38,616 nucleotides of DNA from positions 1 through 38,616 of the forward strand of contig JAEOTQ010000020.1 of assembly GCA_016839785.1 (NCBI GenBank). The letters are read 5' to 3'. A program made the translations under genes and the position numbers. A model generated the notes under the pieces. That model did no database searches. It saw nothing but the letters and a program-made list of their open reading frames with translations, and was not told the DNA's origin. Of this stretch, positions 17,642 to 25,848 are shown piece after piece. Every line of letters starts with the position of its first letter. Within the stretch, counting starts at the first letter, position 1. Source of the stretch: Candidatus Hodarchaeota archaeon (GTDB lineage: Archaea; Asgardarchaeota; Heimdallarchaeia; Hodarchaeales; Hodarchaeaceae).

Positions 17642-17652
17642 ATATTTAAAAT
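17642..17652 (+). promoter_or_regulatory. Candidate TATA box (ATATTTAAAAT) upstream of the fourth Rag-like gene
   Basis: A strong A/T match to an archaeal box A lies about 100 bases before the ATG at 17750. It would give a leader of roughly 75 bases, long for a single archaeal gene, so a closer weaker promoter cannot be excluded. By pattern only. Confidence 0.25.
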
Positions 17653-17749
17653 TTATCCGATATTGGTTTCTGTTTCGAGTACGAATACGTCTTTTCTACT
17701 CATTATGGAAATAATGAATCAAACTTAGTGTACCCTTCAAATTGAGGTA

Positions 17750-18661
17750 ATGAGAAGTATGAAAATTTCACTAGTCGGTCTTAGCGGTTGTGGAAAAACA
17801 TCAATCTATTCAACAACTTTTGGAGGAATGACTCCTTTAGAAGTCAAAGATCTTGGGCCTACGGTAATGTATGAGGTCAAAAGCCATAATTATCTTGGCA
17901 TTCAAGTTTCATTATGGGATTTTGGGGGCCAAGAAAAATATCGTCAAAGTTATCTGGAAACTCCAAAGTTACTGGCAAATACGTCAATTTTGGTATTTGT
18001 CCTTGATCTTCACCACCCTGAGAATTTTAAATTGGCCAACGAATACTTTGAAAATGTTTATTCAGCAATTAAAGAACAGGGAGGAGATCCAAGAGTAAAA
18101 ATATTTTATCACAAATATGATACAGAGGACTATGCGGAAGTGGCTCTTGAAGAGAGTCTCAATAAGGCTAAACAACTTCCTTTCGTTGTGAAATTTACTC
18201 CACGTGAATTTTTAACTTCGGTTTATAGACAAGAGGAACTTAGCGATTTTATAAAACAAATTTTAATCGCTGATTTTGAGGAATTGAAGAAAAGTGTTGA
18301 AGGTGCTCAGGAATTCTTATCAAACTTAAAATCCAAGATTATAATAACCGATGTTAATGGAAACGTAATTACGCATAATATCGAAGGATTTGCTACTGGA
18401 ATTCAACTGCGTGAGGATTTACGTGAGTATATTTTCGCATGTAATGTTCTACGGGAGAATTTCTTGACATCAGAGTCCGCTTCTTTTATAGCCAGCTCTG
18501 AAGTAAAGCAGTTGAAAGTCCATATCTATAATTATGTGTTAACAGTTCTAATCATGATGGATGAACATGAATCAGCTGATCCACCAGAGAAAATTAATGA
18601 ATTATTGAAAGAGATGGAAATATTCTCAGAATTGCTGGTCGAGATGAGTAGTGAGGAATAA
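17750..18661 (+). CDS. Rag/Gtr-like small GTPase, stand-alone
   Basis: 303 residues. G1 GLSGCGKT (10-17), switch-I Thr38 in GPTVMYEV, G3 DFGGQ (57-61) and G4 HKYD (121-124) are all intact. HKxD and the TSVYRQEELSDFIKQI stretch after G5 place it with Rag/Gtr GTPases; DFGGQEKYR and HKYD recall the RagC/Gtr2 side more than RagA, a tentative reading. The C-terminal about 120 residues (SKIIITDVNGNVITHNIEGF onward) fit a roadblock-type dimerisation domain. Start choice: ATG 17750 has GAGG only three bases away, while the second ATG at 17759 has it 12 bases away, so either may be used. It is transcribed alone, away from the main Rag cluster on the other side of trpS and the MFS gene. Confidence 0.84.
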   Translation: MRSMKISLVGLSGCGKTSIYSTTFGGMTPLEVKDLGPTVMYEVKSHNYLGIQVSLWDFGGQEKYRQSYLETPKLLANTSILVFVLDLHHPENFKLANEYFENVYSAIKEQGGDPRVKIFYHKYDTEDYAEVALEESLNKAKQLPFVVKFTPREFLTSVYRQEELSDFIKQILIADFEELKKSVEGAQEFLSNLKSKIIITDVNGNVITHNIEGFATGIQLREDLREYIFACNVLRENFLTSESASFIASSEVKQLKVHIYNYVLTVLIMMDEHESADPPEKINELLKEMEIFSELLVEMSSEE

Positions 18662-18739
18662 TCATCTAAAAATGTTGAGAAAATGACAATTTTAAGACTT
18701 CATTAATTTACTATTGTTTTCTTGGTCAGATCAGAATAA

Positions 18740-18750
18740 ATTATTTATAC
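18740..18750 (+). promoter_or_regulatory. Candidate TATA box for the NuoEFG-Nfn operon
   Basis: ATTATTTATAC lies in the 215-base gap before the operon and would give a leader of about 100 bases. A second A/T-rich block (ATTAATTATATTATC, about 18818-18832) lies closer, with a leader of about 20 bases. Either could serve; no operator-like palindrome was seen here. Confidence 0.25.
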
Positions 18751-18876
18751 CTCATCCAGAACAATGGTTTCCGTTGTTTCCAGAGACATTTAACACAATT
18801 TATCCTAAAAACTACACATTAATTATATTATCAGTGGTAAATAACATCAGTTAAAGAATATTGGAGATGTTCAGAA

Positions 18877-19374
18877 GTGGTTGCAGCAGAAGCTATGGAT
18901 TCGACAATTCATGAGATATTGAACTCAAGGGAGAAGGAAAGAAAACATCTGATTCCTATTTTACAGGATGTCCAAAAAGAATATGGATATTTATCTAAGG
19001 AAAATATGATACGAATCAGCAAATATCTTGAAATATCACCAAATGAAGTTTATGGAGTCGCATCCTTTTATCAGCAATTTAAATTCATTAAACCTGGAAA
19101 GCATATAATTTCGGTGTGTTTAGGGACGGCTTGTTTTGTCAAAGGTGGAAATGTTCTTGCAGAAACCGTAAGAACAAAATTGGGTATCGAACCAGGTGAA
19201 ACTACTGAAGATGGGTTATTTAGTTTTGAACGTGTTGCGTGTCTTGGATGTTGCGCATTATCTCCTGTTGTTCAGATAGATAACGAAATCTATGGTCAGG
19301 TGAAACCTTCAAAATTACTCCGCCTTATTAGTCGGATAATTAAGGAAGATCAACCAAAGGAGGAACAAAAATGA
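18877..19374 (+). CDS. NuoE/HndA-like thioredoxin-fold [2Fe-2S] subunit
   Basis: 165 residues, the usual length for NuoE, HydC or HndA. An N-terminal helical bundle (residues 12-65, with LIPILQDVQKEYGYLS) precedes the thioredoxin-like [2Fe-2S] domain with C81 and C86 (CLGTAC) and C122 and C126 (CLGCC). Family knowledge: this subunit sits on the NuoF-like flavoprotein and takes electrons to or from NADH. The start is a GTG at 18877 with GGAG ten bases upstream; an ATG at 18895 is an alternative that keeps the domain. Its stop overlaps the next start (ATGA), so translation is coupled. First gene of a five-gene operon. Confidence 0.9.
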   Translation: MVAAEAMDSTIHEILNSREKERKHLIPILQDVQKEYGYLSKENMIRISKYLEISPNEVYGVASFYQQFKFIKPGKHIISVCLGTACFVKGGNVLAETVRTKLGIEPGETTEDGLFSFERVACLGCCALSPVVQIDNEIYGQVKPSKLLRLISRIIKEDQPKEEQK

Positions 19375-21209
19375 CACAAACCAAATCAGTATCTCCTTAT
19401 TCACAAAAGACTGTTCTAATTTGCAAAGGAACTGGTTGTGTTTCAAGTAAATCAGAAGATATCAGTGAAGAATTCAGGGAACAGCTGAAAAATGTAAATT
19501 TGCTAGAAAAAATAAAGGTAGATTTTACAGGCTGCCATGGATTTTGTGCACAGGGTCCCATTGTCATCATTGAACCAGAAGGTATAATGTATGCTCAGGT
19601 AAAAGTACCTCATGTAGAGAAGATTGTCACTTCACATCTCAAAGATGGGATTCCAGTTGAAGAGCTATTTTTTGTTGATCCTAAGTTAAATAAACGTATT
19701 GGAAAGTATAAAGAGATTGATTTTTACAGTAAACAAACAAGGATGATTTTAGGTAATTGTGGACATATTAATCCAGAAAATATTGATGCTTATATTGAAA
19801 CTGGGGGATATTCTGGACTGAAAAAAGCACTAGAAAAGACACCAAAAGAAATAATTCAAATAATTACAGATTCAGGGCTGAGAGGACGAGGTGGGGCAGG
19901 GTTTTCAACAGGGTTAAAATGGAAATTTTGTCATAATGCTCCTGGTAGTGAGAAGTATATCATCTGTAATGCTGATGAGGGAGATCCTGGAGCGTTTATG
20001 GATCGGTCTTTACTTGAAGCTGACCCACATAGTGTATTGGAAGGGATGATTATTGGGGCTTTTGCTATTGGTGCCTCTCATGGAATAATATATGTTCGTG
20101 CTGAATATCCTCTAGCTATCAAACGTTTTAGTCGTGCTCTTGTGACAGCGAAGGAGCAGGGATTTTTAGGTTCAAATATTCTTGGTTCTGGTTTTTTTCT
20201 TGACATTTCAGTTCATGAAGGAGCGGGAGCGTTTGTATGTGGAGAAGAAACAGCATTAATGTCTTCTATAGAGGGTCATCGTGGAAATCCAAGAACTAGA
20301 CCTCCCTTTCCTGCCACATCAGGACTCTGGGGAAAACCTACGAATATAAACAATGTTAAAACATGGGCTTCAGCAGCCTGGATCTTTAAAAACGGGTGGA
20401 AAAAGTTCCATGAGATTGGTGTAGAGAATGCTACAGGAACAGCCATCTTTTCTTTGACTGGAAAAGTAAAAAATCTGGGTTTGATTGAAGTTCCTATGGG
20501 TACTCCCCTAAAAGATATTGTGTACGAAATTGGTGGAGGAATTTTAGACGATAGAGAATTCAAAGCCGTTCAAACTGGAGGACCTTCTGGAGGATGTCTC
20601 CCACCAAGTCACTTAGATTCACCAGTCGATTATGAGACGATGGCTGCATCAGGGAGTATTATGGGATCAGGAGGAATGATTGTCCTTGATGAAACCAATT
20701 GTATGGTCAAACTTGCTCATTATTTTCTTACATTTACACAGGCTGAATCCTGTGGAAAGTGTATTCCATGCAGAATTGGCACTAGGGCGATGTTATTAAT
20801 TTTAGAGCGAATTATTAAAGGAAAAGGAGAAGATAAGGATCTTATGTTACTGGAGGAACTCGCTTATACCGTTAAGATGGGTTCTTTATGTGCCTTAGGT
20901 CAAACTGCCCCGAATCCAGTATTAACAACTCTTAAGTATTTCCGTAATGAGTATCAGTCTCATATTTTTGAAAAACGTTGTTTAGCCAAAGATTGTCAAG
21001 ACCTGATTAATTATGTCATCGATGAGGATCTGTGCAATGGATGTACAATATGTGCTCGCAATTGTCCTGTCAGTGCGATCACAGGGGAAAAAGGAAAAGT
21101 TCATTTCATTGACACAGCAGTATGTGTCACTTGTGGTATCTGTCATTCAAGCTGTCCAAAAACGGCTATCTTTAAACAAGATAGGCCTCATGAGGTGGTG
21201 TTGGAATGA
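19371..21209 (+). CDS. NuoF/HydB-like NADH-binding flavoprotein with extra Fe-S domains
   Basis: 612 residues in the order of HydB/HndC: an N-terminal thioredoxin-like [2Fe-2S] domain (C18, C23, C55, C59); the FMN/NADH domain with GRGGAGFSTGLKW (172-184) and NADEGDPGAFMDR (200-212); a SLBB part; the NuoF C-terminal [4Fe-4S] site (CGKCIPC at 461-467 plus C507); and two ferredoxin clusters (C555, C558, C561, C565 and C585, C588, C591, C595). Family knowledge: the FMN here is the bifurcation or NAD(H) site in HydABC and NfnABC-type enzymes. It overlaps its neighbours by ATGA on both sides. All cluster ligands and the flavin motif are intact, so it should be active. Confidence 0.93.
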   Translation: MTQTKSVSPYSQKTVLICKGTGCVSSKSEDISEEFREQLKNVNLLEKIKVDFTGCHGFCAQGPIVIIEPEGIMYAQVKVPHVEKIVTSHLKDGIPVEELFFVDPKLNKRIGKYKEIDFYSKQTRMILGNCGHINPENIDAYIETGGYSGLKKALEKTPKEIIQIITDSGLRGRGGAGFSTGLKWKFCHNAPGSEKYIICNADEGDPGAFMDRSLLEADPHSVLEGMIIGAFAIGASHGIIYVRAEYPLAIKRFSRALVTAKEQGFLGSNILGSGFFLDISVHEGAGAFVCGEETALMSSIEGHRGNPRTRPPFPATSGLWGKPTNINNVKTWASAAWIFKNGWKKFHEIGVENATGTAIFSLTGKVKNLGLIEVPMGTPLKDIVYEIGGGILDDREFKAVQTGGPSGGCLPPSHLDSPVDYETMAASGSIMGSGGMIVLDETNCMVKLAHYFLTFTQAESCGKCIPCRIGTRAMLLILERIIKGKGEDKDLMLLEELAYTVKMGSLCALGQTAPNPVLTTLKYFRNEYQSHIFEKRCLAKDCQDLINYVIDEDLCNGCTICARNCPVSAITGEKGKVHFIDTAVCVTCGICHSSCPKTAIFKQDRPHEVVLE

Positions 21210-22816
21210 GCAAATGGATGAACATAAATGGGAGGCGTGTCGTATTTGAAGAAGGAGAGACTGTACTAGAAGTTGCCACAAAAGCAGGAATTTACATTCC
21301 CACACTCTGTGCAAGGCCCGATTTACCTTCATTTGGAGCATGTAGATTATGCATTATCGATGTCGAGGGAGCTCGAACATATCCAAATTCCTGCACTTTG
21401 CCTGCTAGAGAGGGAATGGTTGTAAGAACTGCGACACCAGATTTGCAAGCTGTCCGTAGAAATGTTTTTCAGCTAATTCTTGCTGAACACCCTAGTTATT
21501 GCATTATCTGTAAAGAACACGACGAATGTGAAAAAGTACGTCATGGGGAATATAAGGCTGGGAGAGTTATTGGATGTTTTACTTGTAGTAATAAAGAAAT
21601 TTGTGAAATTCGTGAGATTTCAGAATATTTAAGAATCAAAGAAATTCGCTATCCGATGCTTTATAAAAATCTACCGTTGGAACGTGATGATCCTTTTCTT
21701 GTAAGAGACTATAATCTTTGTATTTTATGTGCTCGTTGTATCCGAGCATGTCAGGACGTTCTGGGTTACAGTGCCATTGATTTAACAAAGCGTGGTCATG
21801 ATACTAAAGTTGGGACGATTTCAGAGGTGTCTCACCTAGAAAGTGGGTGTGTATTCTGTGGTCATTGTATTGATGTGTGCCCAACAGGAGCCCTCATTGC
21901 CCGTGGTTCAACTTGGTTTGGAAAACCTGATAAATCTGTTACAACTACTTGCAATCTTTGTTCGCACGGATGTCAAATGGTGATTGATGTAAAATGGGAC
22001 AAAGTAGTAAATGTCCATCCCCCATATGAACTGTCTGCTCGGCGTGAATATTGTGTAAAAGGTCGTTTTTGCATTCCTGCCTTAGTGAATGGTCGAGATC
22101 GTCTTAAATACCCAACTATTAAACGGAAATTGATCAAAGAAGAACAACATCCTGTTTCATGGGATGAAGCAATTTCTTACACAGCTGAGAAGTTAAAATC
22201 CTTTAAACCAGAGGAAATTGGGATTATTATTGCTCCATCGTTAACTGATGAATCTGTGTTTATTTTGTCGAAATTTGCTCAGAAAGTCAGTACTAATTCA
22301 ATCGTATATGATGAGGAAGGAATTATGAGTTTACAATCTCAGGGAGTCAAAGCATATGTTACAACTTTCAATTCGAAAATATTTTCTAAACTTGAAGGTT
22401 TAGAATTCCTCGTACTCCAAGATATATATGAATCGATTACTTCTGAATCTGCGGAAGTCGTTCTTCCTACAACAGTATTTACTGAAGAAGATGGAACAAA
22501 ATCAGGGGAGGAATACATGAGATATTCAATAAATAAAGCAGTTGAACCGCCTGGTGAGGCACTTCCCAGCTGGGCTATCTTCTGTCGCATAGCTCAATCG
22601 ATGGAATTAGAAGGGTTCAGTTATAATTCAATTGAGGAATTGAAAGATGAAATTATGAATTCAGAACCTTTAGATATACCCAAAATCTCAAAACAAAACC
22701 TTGAATATATGGGAATTCCTCTAACTGAAAAAGTTGAGGAATTTAGACTTTACATTACTACTAAACGGGCTATCAATCAATCAGAAGGAAAAGGTGAAGT
22801 AGATGTCCAAATTTGA
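21206..22816 (+). CDS. NuoG/FdhA-like Fe-S subunit with collapsed molybdopterin domain
   Basis: 536 residues. N-terminal [2Fe-2S] domain (C35, C46, C49, C63); a His-Cys [4Fe-4S] site (H95, C99, C102, C108); an extra Cys group (C124, C127, C133); two ferredoxin clusters (C172, C175, C178, C182 and C215, C218, C221, C225); and the molybdopterin-type [4Fe-4S] motif (C249, C252, C256, C283). After that only the first and last pieces of the molybdopterin domain remain (WDEAISYTAEKL at 319-330; VLPTTVFTEEDGTKSGEEY at 419-437), and the cofactor-binding middle, several hundred residues in formate dehydrogenases, is missing. No H-cluster motif is present. It is therefore an electron-wiring subunit, not a hydrogenase or formate dehydrogenase. 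Coupled by overlap on both sides. Confidence 0.87.
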   Translation: MSKWMNINGRRVVFEEGETVLEVATKAGIYIPTLCARPDLPSFGACRLCIIDVEGARTYPNSCTLPAREGMVVRTATPDLQAVRRNVFQLILAEHPSYCIICKEHDECEKVRHGEYKAGRVIGCFTCSNKEICEIREISEYLRIKEIRYPMLYKNLPLERDDPFLVRDYNLCILCARCIRACQDVLGYSAIDLTKRGHDTKVGTISEVSHLESGCVFCGHCIDVCPTGALIARGSTWFGKPDKSVTTTCNLCSHGCQMVIDVKWDKVVNVHPPYELSARREYCVKGRFCIPALVNGRDRLKYPTIKRKLIKEEQHPVSWDEAISYTAEKLKSFKPEEIGIIIAPSLTDESVFILSKFAQKVSTNSIVYDEEGIMSLQSQGVKAYVTTFNSKIFSKLEGLEFLVLQDIYESITSESAEVVLPTTVFTEEDGTKSGEEYMRYSINKAVEPPGEALPSWAIFCRIAQSMELEGFSYNSIEELKDEIMNSEPLDIPKISKQNLEYMGIPLTEKVEEFRLYITTKRAINQSEGKGEVDVQI

Positions 22817-23693
22817 GATCCTAAAGAAAGAAGAATTTGTACCCAATTTTTATAAGCTAGATATCGCTGTACCTGGTATAGCTAAGAAAGCTAAAGCAGG
22901 TCAATTTATTTTAGTGATGGTGGATAAGCAATCAGAGAAGATTCCATTAACTATATTAGATTGGGATGAAGAAAAGGGTACAATTTCTTTTATTGTCCAA
23001 GAATTAGGTTTATCTACTTCAAAGATGGCATTTATGGAGGAAGGAGATTCATTCTATAGTATTGTTGGTCCATTGGGAGAACCAGCCTACTTGGAAAACT
23101 TTGGGACCGTTGTATTAGGAGGAGGATGTTACGGTGTTGGAGCAGTCTTTCCAATAGCAAAAGGCCTTAAGGCACTTGGAAACTATGTTATAACGATAAT
23201 TGAGGCCAAAAATGAAAATCTCCTGTATTATGAAGAGGAATATAAGACTGTAAGTGATGAAGTCATTCTCGTGACTACTGATGGATCTAAAGGGGAACGT
23301 GGGCATATTTACGACGTTCTCGACAATATGATTGAAGTGCAGAAGCGTAAAATTGATCATATTAAAGTCATTGGCTGTAATGTCATGATGAGTAAGGTGT
23401 CAAAGCTTACAAAAGAGAAGGGAGCTATCCCAACCTATGCAACTGTTACTACAATTATGGTTGATGGAACAGGTATGTGTGGAAGCTGTCGATTATCCTA
23501 TGACGGGAAAACAAAATTTGCTTGTGTAGATGGACCAGAATTTGATGCTCACAAAATAGATTGGGATGAATTAATACACGTTCGGAATACCTCCTATATT
23601 ACAGAAGAAACATTGGGTTTACAGAATTTTTCTCCTGAATGTCGTTCTCTAGCTAAATATCAGGAAAGAACAAAGGAAGAGGAAGCATCATGA
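22803..23693 (+). CDS. NfnA/PyrK-like ferredoxin-NADP reductase subunit
   Basis: 296 residues, close to the usual length of NfnA (about 280). A FAD-binding barrel with KIPLTILD (47-54, normally RxPLT), a NAD-binding part with GGGCYGVGAVFP (106-117) and a C-terminal [2Fe-2S] site with D221, C226, C229 and C241 in MVDGTGMCGSC...FACVDGP, which is the Asp/three-Cys pattern of NfnA. Family knowledge: NfnA holds the NAD(H)-side FAD in the NfnAB bifurcating transhydrogenase. It overlaps the NuoG-like gene by 14 bases and the NfnB-like gene by 4, so it is made with them. Odd: the usual Arg of the FAD motif is Lys, unlike the second copy at 28126-29973. Confidence 0.9.
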   Translation: MSKFEILKKEEFVPNFYKLDIAVPGIAKKAKAGQFILVMVDKQSEKIPLTILDWDEEKGTISFIVQELGLSTSKMAFMEEGDSFYSIVGPLGEPAYLENFGTVVLGGGCYGVGAVFPIAKGLKALGNYVITIIEAKNENLLYYEEEYKTVSDEVILVTTDGSKGERGHIYDVLDNMIEVQKRKIDHIKVIGCNVMMSKVSKLTKEKGAIPTYATVTTIMVDGTGMCGSCRLSYDGKTKFACVDGPEFDAHKIDWDELIHVRNTSYITEETLGLQNFSPECRSLAKYQERTKEEEAS

Positions 23694-25423
23694 AATCTAA
23701 AGAACGAATGCAGATTCCTTTTACAGATATGCCTACCCAACCTCCCCAGGTTCGTGCTAAGAATTTCCGTGAAGTGCCCTATGGTTATTCTGAAGAAATG
23801 GCTATCCAGGAAGCAAATCGATGTCTGAACTGTAAGAAACCTAAATGTGTCGAGGGGTGCCCTGTTCGTGTTCCCATCCCCGAATTCATCTCTTTGGTAC
23901 AAGAAGGTAAGTTTTTAGAAGCAGCATGGAAAATCAAAGAGCGAAACGTTCTTCCTGCTGTTTGTGGGCGCGTGTGTCCTCAGGAGACTCAATGTGAAGC
24001 GCAATGCATAAGAGGTAAAAAAGGGAGATCTGTCGGTATTGGTAATCTCGAGAGGTTTGTTGCAGATTATGAAAGACTTAGTGGGCATATTCCTGAACCA
24101 ATACGAGTAAGCAAAAATGGAAAAAAGGTCGCAATTGTCGGGAGTGGCCCGTCAGGTTTAACGACTGCTGGAGATTTGATTTTACAGGGATATGAAGTTA
24201 CAGTATACGAGGCATTTCACCTTGGAGGAGGGGTTCTTGTTTATGGTATTCCTGAATTCAGGTTACCAAAATCTGTAGTCCAGTTTGAAATTCAGAATTT
24301 AGAGAATGCTGGGGTTAAGTTTGTCTATGATTCAGTCATTGGGAGAATTCGAGGGATAGATGAATTGTTTACAGAAGATGGATATGATGCAGTTTATGTT
24401 GGGGTTGGAGCTGGATTACCTGTCTTTATGAATATTCCTGGTGAAAATTTACAAGGGGTCTATTCAGCGAATGAGTATTTGACGCGTTCAAACTTGATGA
24501 AAGCGTATCTTTATCCCGAATATAATACACCATTACTTACTGGAAAGAATGTAGTTGTAGTAGGTGGAGGAAATGTTGCTATGGATTCAGCCCGTACTGC
24601 CTTACGATTAGATGCTGATAATGTATATATCGTCTACCGTCGATCTAGAGAACAAATGCCTGCTAGGTTAGAAGAAGTTCATCATGCAGAGGAAGAAGGA
24701 ATCCAATTTCGACTACTTTCTAATCCAGTAGAGATCATGGGTGATGAAAAAGGACGAATTGAATCTATCAGATGTCAACGATATGAACTTGGAGAACCTG
24801 ATAAGTCAGGTCGGGCACGCCCCGTCCCGATAGAGGGAGATTATTTTGTGCTCAATTCGGATCTGATTATCATAGCAATAGGCAATAAAGCTAATCCTCT
24901 TATAACGATGACCACACCCGATTTAGAGGTAAATAAATGGGGAAATATTGTAACTGACGAACTAGGAAGAACAAGTAAGCCATTTGTATACGCTGGTGGG
25001 GATATAGTAACTGGAGCTGCAACAGTGATTTCTGCAATGGGCGCTGGACGACGTGCAGCAATGGCCATTCATGAAGATCTTTTTCCAACAACTGAAGTAA
25101 AGACAGAGGGCTTTACTATTCCTAAAGAGACATTAGAAATAAAGCATGCAGCAATTTATCCAAAAACGGTCTATTTAAGACTTAATTTAATTAATTCTTC
25201 AGAGAAAGAGCTTGACCAAGTCAAAATTCGTATTTCTCATGTTCATGATTTCTTTGAAACAACTATGTTTGAAACAACTATCCCTCGCTGGTCGCCTGGC
25301 GAAGAACACGAATTTGATTGTCCTCGTATAGATAAAAACGAGAAAGAATATCTGATTACGATTAATGACCTACATGGTAAAATTATGTCAAAAATTATTG
25401 TTGCTGAGGAAGTAAAAAGATAA
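23690..25423 (+). CDS. NfnB-like NADPH flavoprotein with an added C-terminal beta-rich domain
   Basis: 577 residues. An N-terminal helical region holds two [4Fe-4S] sites (C45, C48, C53, C57 and C92, C96, C102, C106), then FAD motif GSGPSGL (151-157), NADP motif GGGNVAMD (292-299) with YRRS (316-319), and closing GGD (437-439). This is the NfnB/GltD small-subunit fold, and the usual length (about 470) is reached at residue about 467. A further 110 residues (about 468-577) form a beta-rich tail with the same N-x-S/T...V-x-I-R-I...FF...W pattern as the two unknown proteins encoded at 25849-26892 and 26967-27914. Family knowledge: NfnB carries the bifurcating FAD and binds NADPH. Last gene of the operon, convergent with the CBS gene. 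Confidence 0.9.
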   Translation: MKSKERMQIPFTDMPTQPPQVRAKNFREVPYGYSEEMAIQEANRCLNCKKPKCVEGCPVRVPIPEFISLVQEGKFLEAAWKIKERNVLPAVCGRVCPQETQCEAQCIRGKKGRSVGIGNLERFVADYERLSGHIPEPIRVSKNGKKVAIVGSGPSGLTTAGDLILQGYEVTVYEAFHLGGGVLVYGIPEFRLPKSVVQFEIQNLENAGVKFVYDSVIGRIRGIDELFTEDGYDAVYVGVGAGLPVFMNIPGENLQGVYSANEYLTRSNLMKAYLYPEYNTPLLTGKNVVVVGGGNVAMDSARTALRLDADNVYIVYRRSREQMPARLEEVHHAEEEGIQFRLLSNPVEIMGDEKGRIESIRCQRYELGEPDKSGRARPVPIEGDYFVLNSDLIIIAIGNKANPLITMTTPDLEVNKWGNIVTDELGRTSKPFVYAGGDIVTGAATVISAMGAGRRAAMAIHEDLFPTTEVKTEGFTIPKETLEIKHAAIYPKTVYLRLNLINSSEKELDQVKIRISHVHDFFETTMFETTIPRWSPGEEHEFDCPRIDKNEKEYLITINDLHGKIMSKIIVAEEVKR

Positions 25424-25432
25424 ATACCAAGA

Positions 25433-25831
25433 TTATCCGAGTTCAAGAGTATTAAATGCAGAAATAATGTCATGAGTAGTGATGATTCCTACTAATTCAT
25501 GAGAGTCTGAATCCTTGACTGGGATCCGCTTAATCTTTTTTCGATACATCGTGATTAATGCATGTTCAATGGTATCCTCTGGAGCAATAGTAATGAGATC
25601 TCTTGTTGCAATTTCTTTTGCCTGTACTTCACACAAGTCTCTGCAATCGGTAATTACTTTTCGTACAATATCTCGTTCTGTTATTATTCCAAACACAGTG
25701 GAATCTTCATAAACCAGTATGGAACCAATGTTTTTCTCTATCATCATTTTTGAAGCATATATCACACTCTTATCCCCGCTAATAGTAATTAAATCCCTTG
25801 TCATCAAGTCTTTAACTCTTGTTAAGTTCAA
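25433..25831 (-). CDS. Stand-alone CBS-pair protein
   Basis: 132 residues made of two CBS motifs and nothing else. Each has the signature VKDLMTRDLITI or AKEIATRDLITI, and they end GIITERDIV (about 48-56) and GIITTHDII (about 113-121). Family knowledge: CBS pairs bind AMP, ATP, NAD or SAM and gate partner proteins. The start is a TTG at 25831; a TAG lies two codons upstream in frame, and the next ATG would cut into the first CBS motif, so TTG is favoured. Its stop lies 10 bases from that of the NfnB-like gene, and it follows the unknown protein gene by 17 bases, so those two may be co-transcribed. It may sense nucleotide state for the neighbouring redox enzymes, an inference from position. 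Confidence 0.88.
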   Translation of the reverse strand: MNLTRVKDLMTRDLITISGDKSVIYASKMMIEKNIGSILVYEDSTVFGIITERDIVRKVITDCRDLCEVQAKEIATRDLITIAPEDTIEHALITMYRKKIKRIPVKDSDSHELVGIITTHDIISAFNTLELG

Positions 25832-25848
25832 ATTCTATTCCCTTAGCC

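Noticed and set aside
18877-22816. NAD-dependent [FeFe]-hydrogenase (HydABC / HndABCD)
   Set aside because: The E and F subunits fit, but the large subunit has no H-cluster motifs (no TSCxPxW, PCxxKxxE or ExMxCxGGC-type blocks) and instead ends in a molybdopterin-domain remnant.
18877-22816. Respiratory complex I
   Set aside because: Only E, F and G-like subunits are present; no NuoB, C, D, I or membrane-arm genes lie in the window.
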